From: Niveispirillum sp048066115
GTDB taxonomy: Bacteria > Pseudomonadota > Alphaproteobacteria > Azospirillales > Azospirillaceae
Assembly (NCBI RefSeq): GCF_048066115.1
Contig: NZ_JBLTYX010000005.1
Location: 124,001-188,000, forward strand
Length of the DNA: 64,000 bases
Direction: 5' to 3'
Part shown: positions 47,335 to 56,080 of the stretch, piece after piece
How positions within the stretch are numbered: position 1 is the first letter of the stretch
Layout: every line of letters starts with the position of its first letter
Notes under the pieces: model-generated
Database searches by the model: none
What the model was told of the DNA's origin: nothing
What the model saw: only the letters and a program-made list of their open reading frames with translations
Position numbers and translations under genes: made by a program

Positions 47335-47504
47335 CAGCGACCCTGCTGTTCAGCCCGGTATTCCCGGATGGCCTCATTGGCCAGTTCCAGGGCTTCTTCT
47401 TCGGTCATCTTGTCATCGGGCGGGGGCAGGGGGTGCCGGGCCAACAGGTCGTTCAGCCATTTGGCCGTCTGTTCCCGTCCTTCACCAGCATAGCTCACCG
47501 CCAC
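47289..47504 (-). pseudogene. Antitoxin gene of the decayed PIN pair
   Basis: A 71-codon frame from GTG 47504 that overlaps the PIN start by 46 bases, the usual order for PIN toxin-antitoxin pairs. The Glu/Ala-rich helix MTEEEALELANEAIREYRAE resembles antitoxin C-termini. The frame is open and family-like further upstream (KVLETTLDDLVEAARQAGF, then FKPGRRLRVAVSYAGEG) to a TGA near 47630, but no ATG, GTG or TTG occurs there, so the N-terminal start has been lost. It is either truncated or starts at the internal GTG. Confidence 0.55.
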
Positions 47505-47727
47505 GCGCAGCCGCCGGCCGGGTTTGAAGCCGGCCTGCCGTGCGGCCTCGACCAGATCGTCAAGGGTGGTTTCCAGAACCTTCGCCTTGGGGGAACGCTC
47601 CCGTCCGCATCAGCCCCCATCCTCGCGCCGGCCCGCCCATCTGTCAAACGTCACAGTCCGCCACCTTGCCCGGTCCCCCGGTCCAGGCTATTCATTAACT
47701 CGTTCCGGTGCCGGGACGATGGCTGTA

Positions 47728-47825
47728 CCCGTTTCCGGTGAGCCGGGAACGGGTTCGGCGGCGACCGCCGCCGCGCGGCACGTGCCGCGTGCCAGAGCCC
47801 ACGGATGTGGGCGCCGGCGACTGAG
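47728..47825 (+). repeat. Four-hairpin repeat, copy E2
   Basis: Hairpin 0: CCCGTTTCCGG/CCGGGAACGGG (47728-47753). Hairpin 1: CGGCGGC-GACC-GCCGCCG. Hairpin 2: CGCGG-CACGTG-CCGCG. Hairpin 3: GCCCAC-GGAT-GTGGGC. It ends GCCGGCGACTGAGG, 51 bases before the FG-GAP protein start. Confidence 0.85.
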
Positions 47826-47876
47826 GCCTGCTGATCGGTTACGATCAGCGGGAACGCTATTACGCGCGGGGGCCGG

Positions 47877-49250
47877 ATGTTCATCGAATGCTCCAACCTG
47901 ATCGCCGGCAACCTGCCCGCGCTGAACTACGGCGTCGCCGTTGCCGATATCGATGGCGACGGCCAGGATGAGATCATCATCGCCGGCTATGGTGGGCCCA
48001 ACCGCGTGCTGAAATGGGGCGGGCAGGGGCTGGTGGACATCGCGCCGGCACTGATCGCCGATGACGGGCGCCGGGCCATCGGCCTTGCCTGCGGCGATAT
48101 CGACGGGGATGGGCGCGAAGAAATCTATATCCTGAACAGCGACGGGTTCTCCGGTCCCAAGCAGGTGACCGACCGGCTGCTGGCCTGCTTCGGGGACCGC
48201 TGGATCGACCTGTTCGCCCTGTCGGAGAATTTCGCCGCCGCCAACCGTTTTGCCGGACGGTCCATCGCCGTCATCGACCGGGCGGGTACCGGCCGTTACG
48301 GCTTCATCGTGGCCAATTACGGCGGCCCGATGCGACTGTACGAGATGGGGGCGCGGGGCCGCATCGTCGATGTCGCGGACGAGGTGGGGCTGGATGCCAT
48401 CACCGGTGGCCGCTCCCTGCTGGCGGCCCCCATCCTGGGCGACCGGCCCGACATCTTCGCGGGCAACGAGATCGGGCCCAACCTGTTCTTCCAGAACCAG
48501 GGCGACGGCCAGTTCGCGGAGATCGCGGATGCGCTGGGCCTGGGTGATACCGCCCAGCCGGCCCGCGGCATGGCCCTGGTCCAGGGCGAGAGCGGGTTCG
48601 ACATCATGCTGGCCAATTGGGAGGGGCCGCATCGGCTGTTCCAGCATCGGGCCGGCGGCGGCTTCGCCGACATGGCGCCGCCGGAACTGGCCAAACCCTC
48701 GCGCGCCCGCACCGTCATTGCCGCCGATTTCGACAATGACGGGTATGAGGAGATCTTCATCAACAATCTGGGCGAACCCAACCGCCTGTTCGGCTGGCGC
48801 GAGGATCGCTGGACCCAGATCGATATCGGCGACGCGGCCCTGCCAAGCGGCTTCGGCACGGGCGCTGCGGTGGCCGACCTGGACGGGGACGGGCAGCTGG
48901 AACTGCTGGTGGCGCATGGCGAACAGGCGCCGCAGCCGCTGTCGCTGTTCATCGGGGAACCGCGGGGTCACCATTGGCTGCGCATCCGGCCGCTGACGGC
49001 GGCGGGCGCGCCGGCGCGCGGTGCGCTGGTGCGGCTATGGGCGGGGGACCGGATGCAGATGCGTTCCATCTGCGCCGGGTCGGGTTATCTGTGCCAGATG
49101 GAGCCGGTGGCCCATTTCGGGCTGGGTCGGGTGGAGAAGGTGGACAGGGTGGAGGTACGCTGGCCCGACGGCGCGGTGACCCGCATCGACGCGCCGGGCG
49201 CCTGCCGCACCCTGGTCATTCCTCATCCAGGCCAGAATCCCGGGCGCTGA
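47877..49250 (+). CDS. FG-GAP/VCBS repeat protein with ASPIC/UnbV C-terminus
   Basis: A 457-residue protein built of repeated beta-propeller blades with calcium-binding loops: DIDGDGQDEIIIAG, DIDGDGREEIYILN, DFDNDGYEEIFINN and DLDGDGQLELLVAH, followed by the ASPIC/UnbV domain (GAPARGALVRLWAG, VEVRWPDGAVTRID). CRTAC1-like proteins of this layout are usually secreted or surface-exposed, yet no signal peptide is visible from ATG 47877. The function is unknown. Its last 35 bases overlap the convergent membrane protein gene. Confidence 0.85.
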   Translation: MFIECSNLIAGNLPALNYGVAVADIDGDGQDEIIIAGYGGPNRVLKWGGQGLVDIAPALIADDGRRAIGLACGDIDGDGREEIYILNSDGFSGPKQVTDRLLACFGDRWIDLFALSENFAAANRFAGRSIAVIDRAGTGRYGFIVANYGGPMRLYEMGARGRIVDVADEVGLDAITGGRSLLAAPILGDRPDIFAGNEIGPNLFFQNQGDGQFAEIADALGLGDTAQPARGMALVQGESGFDIMLANWEGPHRLFQHRAGGGFADMAPPELAKPSRARTVIAADFDNDGYEEIFINNLGEPNRLFGWREDRWTQIDIGDAALPSGFGTGAAVADLDGDGQLELLVAHGEQAPQPLSLFIGEPRGHHWLRIRPLTAAGAPARGALVRLWAGDRMQMRSICAGSGYLCQMEPVAHFGLGRVEKVDRVEVRWPDGAVTRIDAPGACRTLVIPHPGQNPGR

Positions 49251-50067
49251 CGGGCGTCAGGCCAGGGCCGATGGCTACGCCATAGATGCGGGCCCAGAGC
49301 AGGGCGGTCATCGCCGTCACCAGCGGATGGGTGATGGACAGCACGATATTGGCCATGACCAGCAGCACGATGCTGCCATCCTGCACCCCCGTCAGCCAGA
49401 AGAAGGCGGCGGGCGCCTGCAAGGGCAGGTTCACCAGGATCAGGGCGAACAAAGGCGGCAGGCCGCCCAGATGCGATGTCGCCTTCCAGCTGGCGCCCAT
49501 CACGAACTTGCCGTCCTGCACCACCGACCCGATGGCCGGCCCCAGCCGGGCCACAGGCCACAGGGTCATCAGCGTGATGACGATATAGGTGCTCAGGAAG
49601 AACCAGTCGGGCATGGCCGACGCCATGGCCGCCGCATCGGCCGGCCCCTGGCTGGGATTGGTGGCCAGTCGGTGGCCGGTGACGCTGGCCAGCAGGGTCA
49701 TCACCACCGATGCCGGCAGGATGGAAGCCAGGCCCGACAGCAGCACCGTGGACAGCAATATCCCGCCCACGCGCCAGTTCCGCCCGTCGAACGGCATGTC
49801 CCAGAACTGGGCCTTGTCCTCTCCCAGCAGCAGGAACCGGCTCCAGCGCACGGTCCACACACCCAGGCCCCAGACCATGCCCAGCACGGACAGGAACAGC
49901 AGCAGCGTGCCGCCGCTGCCATCGCCCTGCGACCGGGTCATCTGGGCCAGGCCCAGCACGGCCAGCACCAGCGCCGGCGCGCCGGCGAAGCGCAGCACGC
50001 GGCCGGGGTCGGACAGGAGCAGCAGGTAGATCGCCAGTGATTCGCGCCAGGCGTCTCTGAAATTCAT
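49216..50067 (-). CDS. Multi-pass membrane protein of unknown function
   Basis: The 283-residue protein has about six hydrophobic segments (VLRFAGAPALVLAVLGLAQM, LLLFLSVLGMVWGLGVW, GILLSTVLLSGLASILPA, PDWFFLSTYIVITLMTLW, LFALILVNLPLQAPAAFFW, IVLLVMANIVLSITHPLV), a polar N-terminus FRDAWRESLAIYLLLL and a hydrophilic C-terminus. I do not recognise a family; it may be a YIP1-like or polysaccharide-linked membrane protein. ATG 50067 is preferred over 50088. It is convergent with and overlaps the FG-GAP gene by 35 bases. Confidence 0.75.
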   Translation of the reverse strand: MNFRDAWRESLAIYLLLLSDPGRVLRFAGAPALVLAVLGLAQMTRSQGDGSGGTLLLFLSVLGMVWGLGVWTVRWSRFLLLGEDKAQFWDMPFDGRNWRVGGILLSTVLLSGLASILPASVVMTLLASVTGHRLATNPSQGPADAAAMASAMPDWFFLSTYIVITLMTLWPVARLGPAIGSVVQDGKFVMGASWKATSHLGGLPPLFALILVNLPLQAPAAFFWLTGVQDGSIVLLVMANIVLSITHPLVTAMTALLWARIYGVAIGPGLTPVSARDSGLDEE

Positions 50068-50232
50068 CGGGGACCCGGTTTTCCGCAAAGCGTGGGACGT
50101 TGGGGCAACGGTCTATCACATGGGGTGTTCCCGCGCGACCGCAATGGTGTGCTGTCGCGTCACGGGGGCCTTTCTTCGACAAGCCCCTGTCATTGCTGTA
50201 GAAAGACGGGCACGCCCCCGCCGGAGCCCCTG

Positions 50233-51234
50233 ATGCCTTTCGCACCCGCACCAGCATCCATCCTGACCGTCCGCCAGGAGCGCTTTCCCATCCGCGGCAC
50301 CTTCCGCATCTCGCGCGGTGCCAAGACGGAAGCGGCCGTGCTGGTGGCGGAGCTGCGCGACGCGGATGGGCATGTGGGGCGGGGCGAATGCGTGCCCTAT
50401 ACCCGCTATGGCGAAAGCGTCGACGGCGTGGCCGCCGCCATGGAAGCCATGGCCGGGGCGTTCGCGCGCGGTATGGGGCGCCGGGCATTGGCCAATGCCA
50501 TGCCGGCCGGTGCCGCGCGCAACGCGCTGGACTGCGCGCTGTGGGACTTGGAAGCCAAACGCAGCGGCAAACCCGCCTGGGAACTGGCCGGGCTGGCGCC
50601 GCTGGAACCGGTGGTGACGGCCTTCACGCTCTCCATCGATACGCCTGACGTGATGGCCGATGCCGCCCGTGCCGTGGCCCGGCCGCTGCTGAAGCTGAAA
50701 CTGGCCGGTGATGGCGGCGACCTGGACCGGGTGGCCGCCGTGCGCGAAGCCGCCCCCGGTAGCCGCCTGATCGTCGATGCCAATGAGGGCTGGAAACCCG
50801 ATGACCTGGCCACCCTGCCCGACGCCTTCGCCCGGCTGGGCGTGGAGATGATCGAACAGCCGCTGCCCGCCGGGGCCGATGCGGTGCTGGACGGGTTCAG
50901 AAGCCCGGTGCGCCTGGGCGCCGATGAAAGCGCCCATGGGCTGGAGGGTCTGGAGCAGCTGGCCGGTCGCTATGACGTGGTCAACGTCAAGCTGGACAAG
51001 ACCGGCGGTCTGACGGAGGCGCTGGCGGTCAAGGCGCGGGCCCAGGCTTTGGGTCTGGACGTCATGGTCGGCTGCATGGTGGCGACCTCGCTGTCCATGG
51101 CGCCGGCCCTGCTGCTGGCCCAGGGGGCGGATTATGTCGACCTGGACGGGCCGCTGCTGCTGGCCCGCGACCGGGAACCGGGGCTGGTCTATGAGGGCGC
51201 CTTGCTGCGGCCAACGGCGGGTGTGTGGGGCTGA
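50233..51234 (+). CDS. L-Ala-D/L-Glu (dipeptide) epimerase, enolase superfamily
   Basis: The 333-residue protein belongs to the muconate-lactonising subgroup of the enolase superfamily. It shows the capping N-terminal domain FPIRGTFRISRGAKTEA, KLKL with the catalytic Lys, VDANEGW with a metal Asp, IEQPLP with a metal Glu, GADES, and NVKLDKTGG with the second catalytic Lys. Enzymes of this type epimerise L-Ala-D-Glu from peptidoglycan to L-Ala-L-Glu for reuse, which fits the murein-recycling genes earlier in the window. Other dipeptide specificities are possible. It is convergent with epmA, 3 bases apart. Confidence 0.9.
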   Translation: MPFAPAPASILTVRQERFPIRGTFRISRGAKTEAAVLVAELRDADGHVGRGECVPYTRYGESVDGVAAAMEAMAGAFARGMGRRALANAMPAGAARNALDCALWDLEAKRSGKPAWELAGLAPLEPVVTAFTLSIDTPDVMADAARAVARPLLKLKLAGDGGDLDRVAAVREAAPGSRLIVDANEGWKPDDLATLPDAFARLGVEMIEQPLPAGADAVLDGFRSPVRLGADESAHGLEGLEQLAGRYDVVNVKLDKTGGLTEALAVKARAQALGLDVMVGCMVATSLSMAPALLLAQGADYVDLDGPLLLARDREPGLVYEGALLRPTAGVWG

Positions 51235-51237
51235 CGG

Positions 51238-52293
51238 CTACGCCACCACCACCGGCGCCCACAGCACATCATCGATCTTCTCCGCGCCCGCGATGATCAT
51301 CGCCAGCCGGTCGAAGCCGAGCGCGATGCCGGCGCTGTCGGGCATCAGGGGCAGTGCCGCCAGGAACTCCTCGTCGATCGGGTAACGCTCGCCATAGAGC
51401 CGTTCCTTCTCCGCCATGTCCGCCTCGAACCGGGTGCGCTGGAGCACGGGATCGGTCAGTTCTCCGAAGGCATTGGCCAGCTCCACGCCGCAGCCATACA
51501 GCTCGAACCGTTCCGCCACGCGCGGGTCGTCCGGCTTGGGCCGGGCCAGGGCTGCCATGGAGATGGGATAGTCCGACAGGAAGGTGGGCACATCCATGCC
51601 CAGATGCGGTTCGATCCGGTCCAAACTGACGCGGAAGAACAGATCCTCCCAGGTGTCGTTCTCGGCCACGCGGATGCCGATGCGCGCCACTTCCGCCGCC
51701 AGCAAGGCGCGGTCGGGGCGCAGCGGATCGGGGGCGGTGGCCAGCAGGTCGATATCGGCATAGTGCAGAAACGCGTCCTGGACGCTCAGCACGCGCCAGT
51801 CGGCGAAAGGATCGCAGTCGATGCCCCGGAAGCGCAGCTTGTCCTTGCCGGCCGCGATGCAGGCGGCGCGGACCAGGGCGATGCAATCCTCCATCAGGTC
51901 GCGATATCCGGCACCTGCCCGGTACCATTCCAGCATGGCGAATTCCGGATGGTGCGTGCCCGACCGCTCCCCGTTGCGATAGACATGGGACAGCTGGAAC
52001 AGCTTCGGCACACCCGCCGCCAGCAGCTTCTTCATGGTGAATTCGGGGCTGGTGTGCAGGTACAGGCGGCGGCGGTCATCGGGATGCGGGCCCACCAGAT
52101 CGGTGGCGAACGCCATCAGATGCACCTCCAGACCGGGGGAGACCTGCAAAGCCGGCGTCTCCACCTCGTCGAACCCCTGATCCTCGAACCAGCGGCGCAG
52201 GGTCCGCATCACCGTCTGGCGCACGGCCAGATGGGCGCGCTTCTTCTGGAAATGGTCGGGATGCCACCAGGCGGGCAGGGCGTTACGGTGCAT
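51238..52293 (-). CDS. epmA: EF-P lysine lysyltransferase EpmA (GenX/PoxA)
   Basis: EpmA is a truncated class II lysyl-tRNA synthetase that attaches beta-lysine or lysine to elongation factor P. The 351-residue sequence keeps the catalytic core (VETPALQVSPGLEVHL, LYLHTSPEFTMKKLLAAG as motif 2 region, FQLSHVYRNGERSGTHHPEF and the motif 3 ALGFDRLAMI) and lacks the N-terminal anticodon-binding domain. ATG 52293 is the family start. The gene for EF-P and the partner EpmB are not in the window. A FemAB-like gene diverges from it. Confidence 0.93.
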   Translation of the reverse strand: MHRNALPAWWHPDHFQKKRAHLAVRQTVMRTLRRWFEDQGFDEVETPALQVSPGLEVHLMAFATDLVGPHPDDRRRLYLHTSPEFTMKKLLAAGVPKLFQLSHVYRNGERSGTHHPEFAMLEWYRAGAGYRDLMEDCIALVRAACIAAGKDKLRFRGIDCDPFADWRVLSVQDAFLHYADIDLLATAPDPLRPDRALLAAEVARIGIRVAENDTWEDLFFRVSLDRIEPHLGMDVPTFLSDYPISMAALARPKPDDPRVAERFELYGCGVELANAFGELTDPVLQRTRFEADMAEKERLYGERYPIDEEFLAALPLMPDSAGIALGFDRLAMIIAGAEKIDDVLWAPVVVA

Positions 52294-52358
52294 GATCACT
52301 CGACAGGAGACGGGCAAGACGGGCACTCTCGCCTTCCCCTCCGCGACTTTCAATCCCC

Positions 52359-53327
52359 ATGACCGACCTCGACACCATCCCGCATCTGCGCATCGTCTGG
52401 GACGTGGGGCGCCTGTCCGAATGGGCAAGGCTGCTGGCCGAATGCGGGCAGAGCAGCCTGACCCAGGGCTTCGGCTACAACCAGGCCATGCTGACGGTGG
52501 AGGGGTGGAAGCCAAGGCTGGGCATCATCGAACTGTCGGACAAGCCCATTGGACTGGTGGTGATGAGCGAGCGGCGGCTGTTCAAGCTGATCCGCGTCGC
52601 CCGCCTGCACCGGGGACCGCTGTTGCGGCCGGAGGCGCGCAAGCCGGCGGTCTTCGCCATGGTGATGAAACTGATCCGCCGGGAATATCCCAGCGGCCCG
52701 CTGAACTGGACCGCCACCGTTCCGGAGTGGGAAGCCGGCGACGAAGCCGCCGCCATGATGCGCTGGGCCGGGTTCCGGCGCGACAAGGGTGCCGGATACC
52801 GCACCATATGGCTGGACCTGCGCCGGACGGAGGCGGAGCTGCGCGCCGGCCTGGCCCAGAAATGGCGCAACGCCCTGAACCAGGCCGAACGGGCCGGGCT
52901 GACGGTGGAGGTCGATCGCGACGGCAAACAGCAACTGGCCTGGCTGCTGGAACAGTATCAGCAGGACAAGGCGGAGAAACGCTATCGCGGCCCCTCGGCC
53001 AAGCTGGTCCTGCGTATGCGCACCGGCATGTACAAGGATGGCGACATCGTGCTGATCCGTGCTGTCAAGGACGGGGTGCCGGTGGCCGGCATTCTTGTTC
53101 TGGGACATGGAAAATCATCCACATACCAGATCGGTTGGTCGAGCGCCGCCGGCCGTGCGGCGCGGGCACACAATCTGCTGCTCTGGCGGGCGATTTCAGA
53201 ACTGAAGGCGCAAGGCCGGGAATGGTTCGACCTGGGCGGCGTCCTGCCCGATGAAGCACCCGGCGTGACATCGTTCAAGCGCGGCATGGGTGGGGAAGAG
53301 GTGGAACTGGTGGGGGCGTGGCGGTAA
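52359..53327 (+). CDS. FemAB/GNAT-like acyltransferase
   Basis: The 322-residue protein has a double-GNAT layout as in FemAB-type peptidyltransferases and PEP-CTERM-associated FemAB proteins: an N-terminal half with QSSLTQGFGYNQAML and ARLHRGPLL, and a C-terminal half with GYRTIWLDL, KWRNALNQAERAGL, VAGILVLGHGKSSTYQIGWS, AHNLLLWRAISELKAQG and WFDLGG. It probably transfers an aminoacyl or acyl group to a lipid or polymer; the substrate is unknown. It stands between divergent epmA and the convergent ECF41 gene. Confidence 0.85.
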   Translation: MTDLDTIPHLRIVWDVGRLSEWARLLAECGQSSLTQGFGYNQAMLTVEGWKPRLGIIELSDKPIGLVVMSERRLFKLIRVARLHRGPLLRPEARKPAVFAMVMKLIRREYPSGPLNWTATVPEWEAGDEAAAMMRWAGFRRDKGAGYRTIWLDLRRTEAELRAGLAQKWRNALNQAERAGLTVEVDRDGKQQLAWLLEQYQQDKAEKRYRGPSAKLVLRMRTGMYKDGDIVLIRAVKDGVPVAGILVLGHGKSSTYQIGWSSAAGRAARAHNLLLWRAISELKAQGREWFDLGGVLPDEAPGVTSFKRGMGGEEVELVGAWR

Positions 53328-53333
53328 CGCGGC

Positions 53334-54215
53334 TCACGCATTCCCCGCCAGCCCCACCAGATGGCGCAGCTTGTCCGGGTTGCGGGTGATATAGACGGCG
53401 ACGATGCGGTCGCCATCGATGACCAGGGCCGTGCTCTGCACCTCGCCATCGCTGGCCAGCGTGACATAGCCGGGCAGGCCGTCGATCAGACCGCGCCACA
53501 GGACGGGCGGCATCACATGATCATGCTTCCTTGCCAGGCCGGTGAAGAAGCGGGCCACCTTGTCCTGGGTCAGGACGGGGTTCATCACGGCGATGCGCTT
53601 GCCGCCGCCATCGGCATAGAGCACCACATCCGCCGCCAGCAGCCCGCGCAGGCCCGACAGGTCGCCATTATGGGCGGCGGCCAGGAAGGCGTCGGCGATT
53701 TCCCGCCCCCGGTCGGGCGTCACGGGGAAGCGGGGCCGCGCGGCGCGCACATGGGTGCGGGCGCGTGACGCCAGTTGCCGGCATGCCGCCTCGTCCCGGT
53801 CCAGGGCCGCCGCCACCGCCTCGAACGGCTGGCCGAACACGTCATGCAGCAGGAAGGCGGCACGTTCCAGCGGCGACAGGCGTTCCAGGGCCAGCATCAG
53901 GGCCATGGTCACCTCCTCCCCCTGTTCCAGGCTGTCGTCGGGATCGATGATGGGCTCCGGCAGCCAGGGGCCGATATAGGTCTCGTGGCGCGCACGGGCG
54001 GAGCGCATCTGGTCCAGGCACAGCCGGCTGACCAGCCGGACCAGATAGGCATCCCCATCCATCACGCCCGCATGGTCCACCCCGGCCCAGCGCAGCCAGG
54101 CCTCCTGCACCATGTCCTCGGCCTCCGCCTGTGATCCCAGCATGCGATAGGCGATGCGGGACAGGCGGGGGCGCAGGCGGGTGAAGGTGGCAAGGGCCTC
54201 AGGCGGCAGTGACAC
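53334..54215 (-). CDS. ECF41-family RNA polymerase sigma factor
   Basis: The 293-residue protein has sigma-2 (RIAYRMLGSQAEAEDMVQEAWLRW split by a short linker) and sigma-4 (LSPLERAAFLLHDVFGQPF, then EAACRQLASRARTHV) regions and a C-terminal SnoaL-like extension (RGREIADAFLAAAHNGDLSG, DVVLYADGGGKRIAV, NPDKLRHLV), the hallmark of ECF41 sigma factors, whose extension replaces a classical anti-sigma. GTG 54215 overlaps the upstream decarboxylase stop by 17 bases; a start at 54272 is less likely. The adjacent carboxymuconolactone decarboxylase and its ECF41-type promoter complete the known arrangement. Confidence 0.92.
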   Translation of the reverse strand: MSLPPEALATFTRLRPRLSRIAYRMLGSQAEAEDMVQEAWLRWAGVDHAGVMDGDAYLVRLVSRLCLDQMRSARARHETYIGPWLPEPIIDPDDSLEQGEEVTMALMLALERLSPLERAAFLLHDVFGQPFEAVAAALDRDEAACRQLASRARTHVRAARPRFPVTPDRGREIADAFLAAAHNGDLSGLRGLLAADVVLYADGGGKRIAVMNPVLTQDKVARFFTGLARKHDHVMPPVLWRGLIDGLPGYVTLASDGEVQSTALVIDGDRIVAVYITRNPDKLRHLVGLAGNA

Positions 54216-54663
54216 GGACCTTGGCTTTCGGATGCTGCGACCGGAAGCCGATGGCGAAGCGGTTCCAGGCATTGATGGTGGTGATGGCCAGCGTCAGCTT
54301 CACCTGTTCCTCCGGCGTGAATTGCGCCTGCAGGGCGGCGTAATCCTCATCCGGGGCGCCGGTCTGGGCGACATTGGTCAGTGCTTCCGTCCAGGCCAGC
54401 GCCGCACGCTCCCGGTCGGTATAGAGCGACGATTCCCGCCAGGCGTCCAGCAGATACAGCCGCTCCTCCGTCTCGCCATGGGCGCGGGCGTCCTTGGTGT
54501 GCATATGGATGCAATAGGCGCAGCGGTTGATCTGGGAAGCGCGCGTCTTCACCAGTTCCATCAGGCTGTGCTCCAGGCCGCAATTCTCGACCTTGGCGCT
54601 CAGGTCCAGCATGGCCTGGATGGTTTCGGGGGCGGCGGCATAGAAATTCAAACGCGCGGTCAT
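54199..54663 (-). CDS. Carboxymuconolactone decarboxylase family (AhpD-like) protein
   Basis: A 154-residue all-helical protein with the redox motif CAYCIHMHTKDAR (CxxC followed by His) seen in AhpD-type peroxide-defence proteins, and the C-terminal LAITTINAWNRFAIGF segment. In ECF41 loci the sigma factor controls such a gene. Its 3' end overlaps the sigma gene by 17 bases, so both are cotranscribed from the promoter at 54720-54746. It probably helps reduce peroxides or organic oxidants; the natural substrate is not known. Confidence 0.93.
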   Translation of the reverse strand: MTARLNFYAAAPETIQAMLDLSAKVENCGLEHSLMELVKTRASQINRCAYCIHMHTKDARAHGETEERLYLLDAWRESSLYTDRERAALAWTEALTNVAQTGAPDEDYAALQAQFTPEEQVKLTLAITTINAWNRFAIGFRSQHPKAKVRVTAA

Positions 54664-54719
54664 GGAAGTCTCCGTTTCTGATCATCGCGGCCCCCGAGGG
54701 TGGGGCCTTCGATAACCAG

Positions 54720-54746
54720 GACGGGACGCCATGGCCGCGTGTGACA
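54720..54746 (-). promoter_or_regulatory. ECF41-type promoter
   Basis: On the minus strand TGTCACA (-35, 54746-54740) and CGTC (-10, 54723-54720) are separated by exactly 16 bases, matching the promoter reported for ECF41 sigma factors. It lies 57 bases before the carboxymuconolactone decarboxylase gene, indicating autoregulation of the operon. Confidence 0.8.
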
Positions 54747-54797
54747 TGGTCGGTGAAAATTTTTTTGGGAGAGAGGTGCGAGGCTTTCCACAAGCAC

Positions 54798-54914
54798 TAC
54801 CGTCACCCCGGCGGAAGCCGGGGCCCAGGCGCAGAGCGGTGTCTGCCGCGATATGAGTCATATCGGCGCTGACCGCGCCTCACGCTGGATCCCGGCTTGC
54901 GCCGGGATGACGGT
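54798..54914. repeat. Palindromic repeat family C, copy 2
   Basis: Arms TACCGTCACCCCGGCGGAAG, CCGGGGCCCAG and the reverse arm CTGGATCCCGGCTTGCGCC then GGGATGACGGT. A related element lies at 13535-13620. It fills most of the gap between the decarboxylase promoter and the DUF6265-like gene. Confidence 0.85.
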
Positions 54915-54950
54915 GGAGCGGGCGGCGCCAGAAGCAGATATCAACCCGCC

Positions 54951-55445
54951 TCAGGGCGCGTCACCCGCCCGCTTCCAGGTCCAGCGGAAGCGGCGGACGC
55001 CACCATTGCCGTCGGGGCCTTCCAGGGCCGCCACGACGTTGCCGCCATAACGGTTGAAGACAATGCGCTGCGGATAGCCATGTTCGGTATTGGCGAACAC
55101 AGCCATGTTGTTCCCGGACTCGATCAGCGTATAGGGAATGACCTCACGGCTGCCCAGCGGCTGGCCGTAATAGATCACACTGCCGTCGGGCTGGGCCACG
55201 ATGCGCATGAATTCGGTGTCGGCGCCGCGGCTGGGCGACATGGACCGGCGCATGCCCAGCATCACCCCGTCACCGGGCTTCATGAAATGCTGTTCGGTGC
55301 GGGTCGGCCCCTCGCGGCCCACCCACTGGCCCGACAGCCAGAGCAGGGATTTCAGCGGGTCGTTGCTGGCATGGCCGGCCTGGGGCAGGGCCAGGATCAG
55401 GCCCAGCAGCAGGACGGACAGGCGGGGCACAGAGAAGGTGGACAT
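54951..55445 (-). CDS. Secreted DUF6265-like protein 1
   Basis: A 164-residue precursor with a signal peptide (LSVLLLGLILALPQAGHA). The mature part has the pattern WLSGQWVGREG, TEQHFMKPGDGVMLGMRR, FMRIVAQPDGSVIYYGQPLG, MAVFANTEHGYPQRIVFNRY and a basic-aromatic end RRFRWTWKR. I recall this as the DUF6265 type: a lipocalin-like periplasmic fold of unknown function. The gene that follows at 55568-56038 is a clear paralogue in the same orientation. Confidence 0.85.
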   Translation of the reverse strand: MSTFSVPRLSVLLLGLILALPQAGHASNDPLKSLLWLSGQWVGREGPTRTEQHFMKPGDGVMLGMRRSMSPSRGADTEFMRIVAQPDGSVIYYGQPLGSREVIPYTLIESGNNMAVFANTEHGYPQRIVFNRYGGNVVAALEGPDGNGGVRRFRWTWKRAGDAP

Positions 55446-55567
55446 GGGACGCTCCTCCGTATGGTTTTGTTTTAACCATGCTACGCCCTAATTGTCCGCG
55501 CGTCCCCGATGGCGGTGATTTTGACGATTTTGCAGCAGTCCTTATAGGGAACAAACCCGTTCCCGCG

Positions 55568-56038
55568 TCACGGCGCCTCGCCGGCCCGCCGCCAGGACCA
55601 GCCGAAGCGTTTCACCGCCCCGTCCTTGCCCGGTCCCTCGATCGTCGCCGTCAGGCTGTCATCCGTGCGGCGATAGGTGATTTTCTGTGGAAAATCATGG
55701 GACGGGTTGGCGAAAACGGCCAGGCCGGGGGCGGATTCCACCAGCGGGAAGCTGGCCGGTGCCTGGCCCATCGGGTGGGCGTGATAGGCCAGCTTGCCGT
55801 CGCTGCCGGGGGCGATGCGGATGAATTCCACCTCCGGTACCTTGCCCGGCCGCACCGTCCGGCTCATGCCCACGATCACGCCGCCGGCGGGGCGCATATA
55901 ATGCTCCTCCATGCGCTTGCCCCCTTCCTCTCCCAGCCATTGTCCGGACAGCCAGGAGAGATCTTCCACGGTCGCTTCCGCCGCCCAGGCGGGCGTGGTC
56001 AGGAACAGCAGTACGGACAGGATCGGCAGGCGGCGCAT
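55568..56038 (-). CDS. Secreted DUF6265-like protein 2
   Basis: A 156-residue paralogue of the neighbouring gene: signal peptide (MRRLPILSVLLFLTTPAWA), then LSWLSGQWLGEEG, MEEHYMRPAGGVIVGMSRTV, FIRIAPGSDGKLAYHAHPMG, LAVFANPSHDFPQKITYRR and the end KRFGWSWRRAG. The two differ mainly in the loop regions. ATG 56038 gives the signal peptide directly; the further in-frame ATG at 56074 would add a polar leader. Two tandem copies point to local duplication. Confidence 0.85.
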   Translation of the reverse strand: MRRLPILSVLLFLTTPAWAAEATVEDLSWLSGQWLGEEGGKRMEEHYMRPAGGVIVGMSRTVRPGKVPEVEFIRIAPGSDGKLAYHAHPMGQAPASFPLVESAPGLAVFANPSHDFPQKITYRRTDDSLTATIEGPGKDGAVKRFGWSWRRAGEAP

Positions 56039-56080
56039 GGGGGTGTCCTTCCTTGAAGCGGAAGGGCCCAGCATAGGCGA

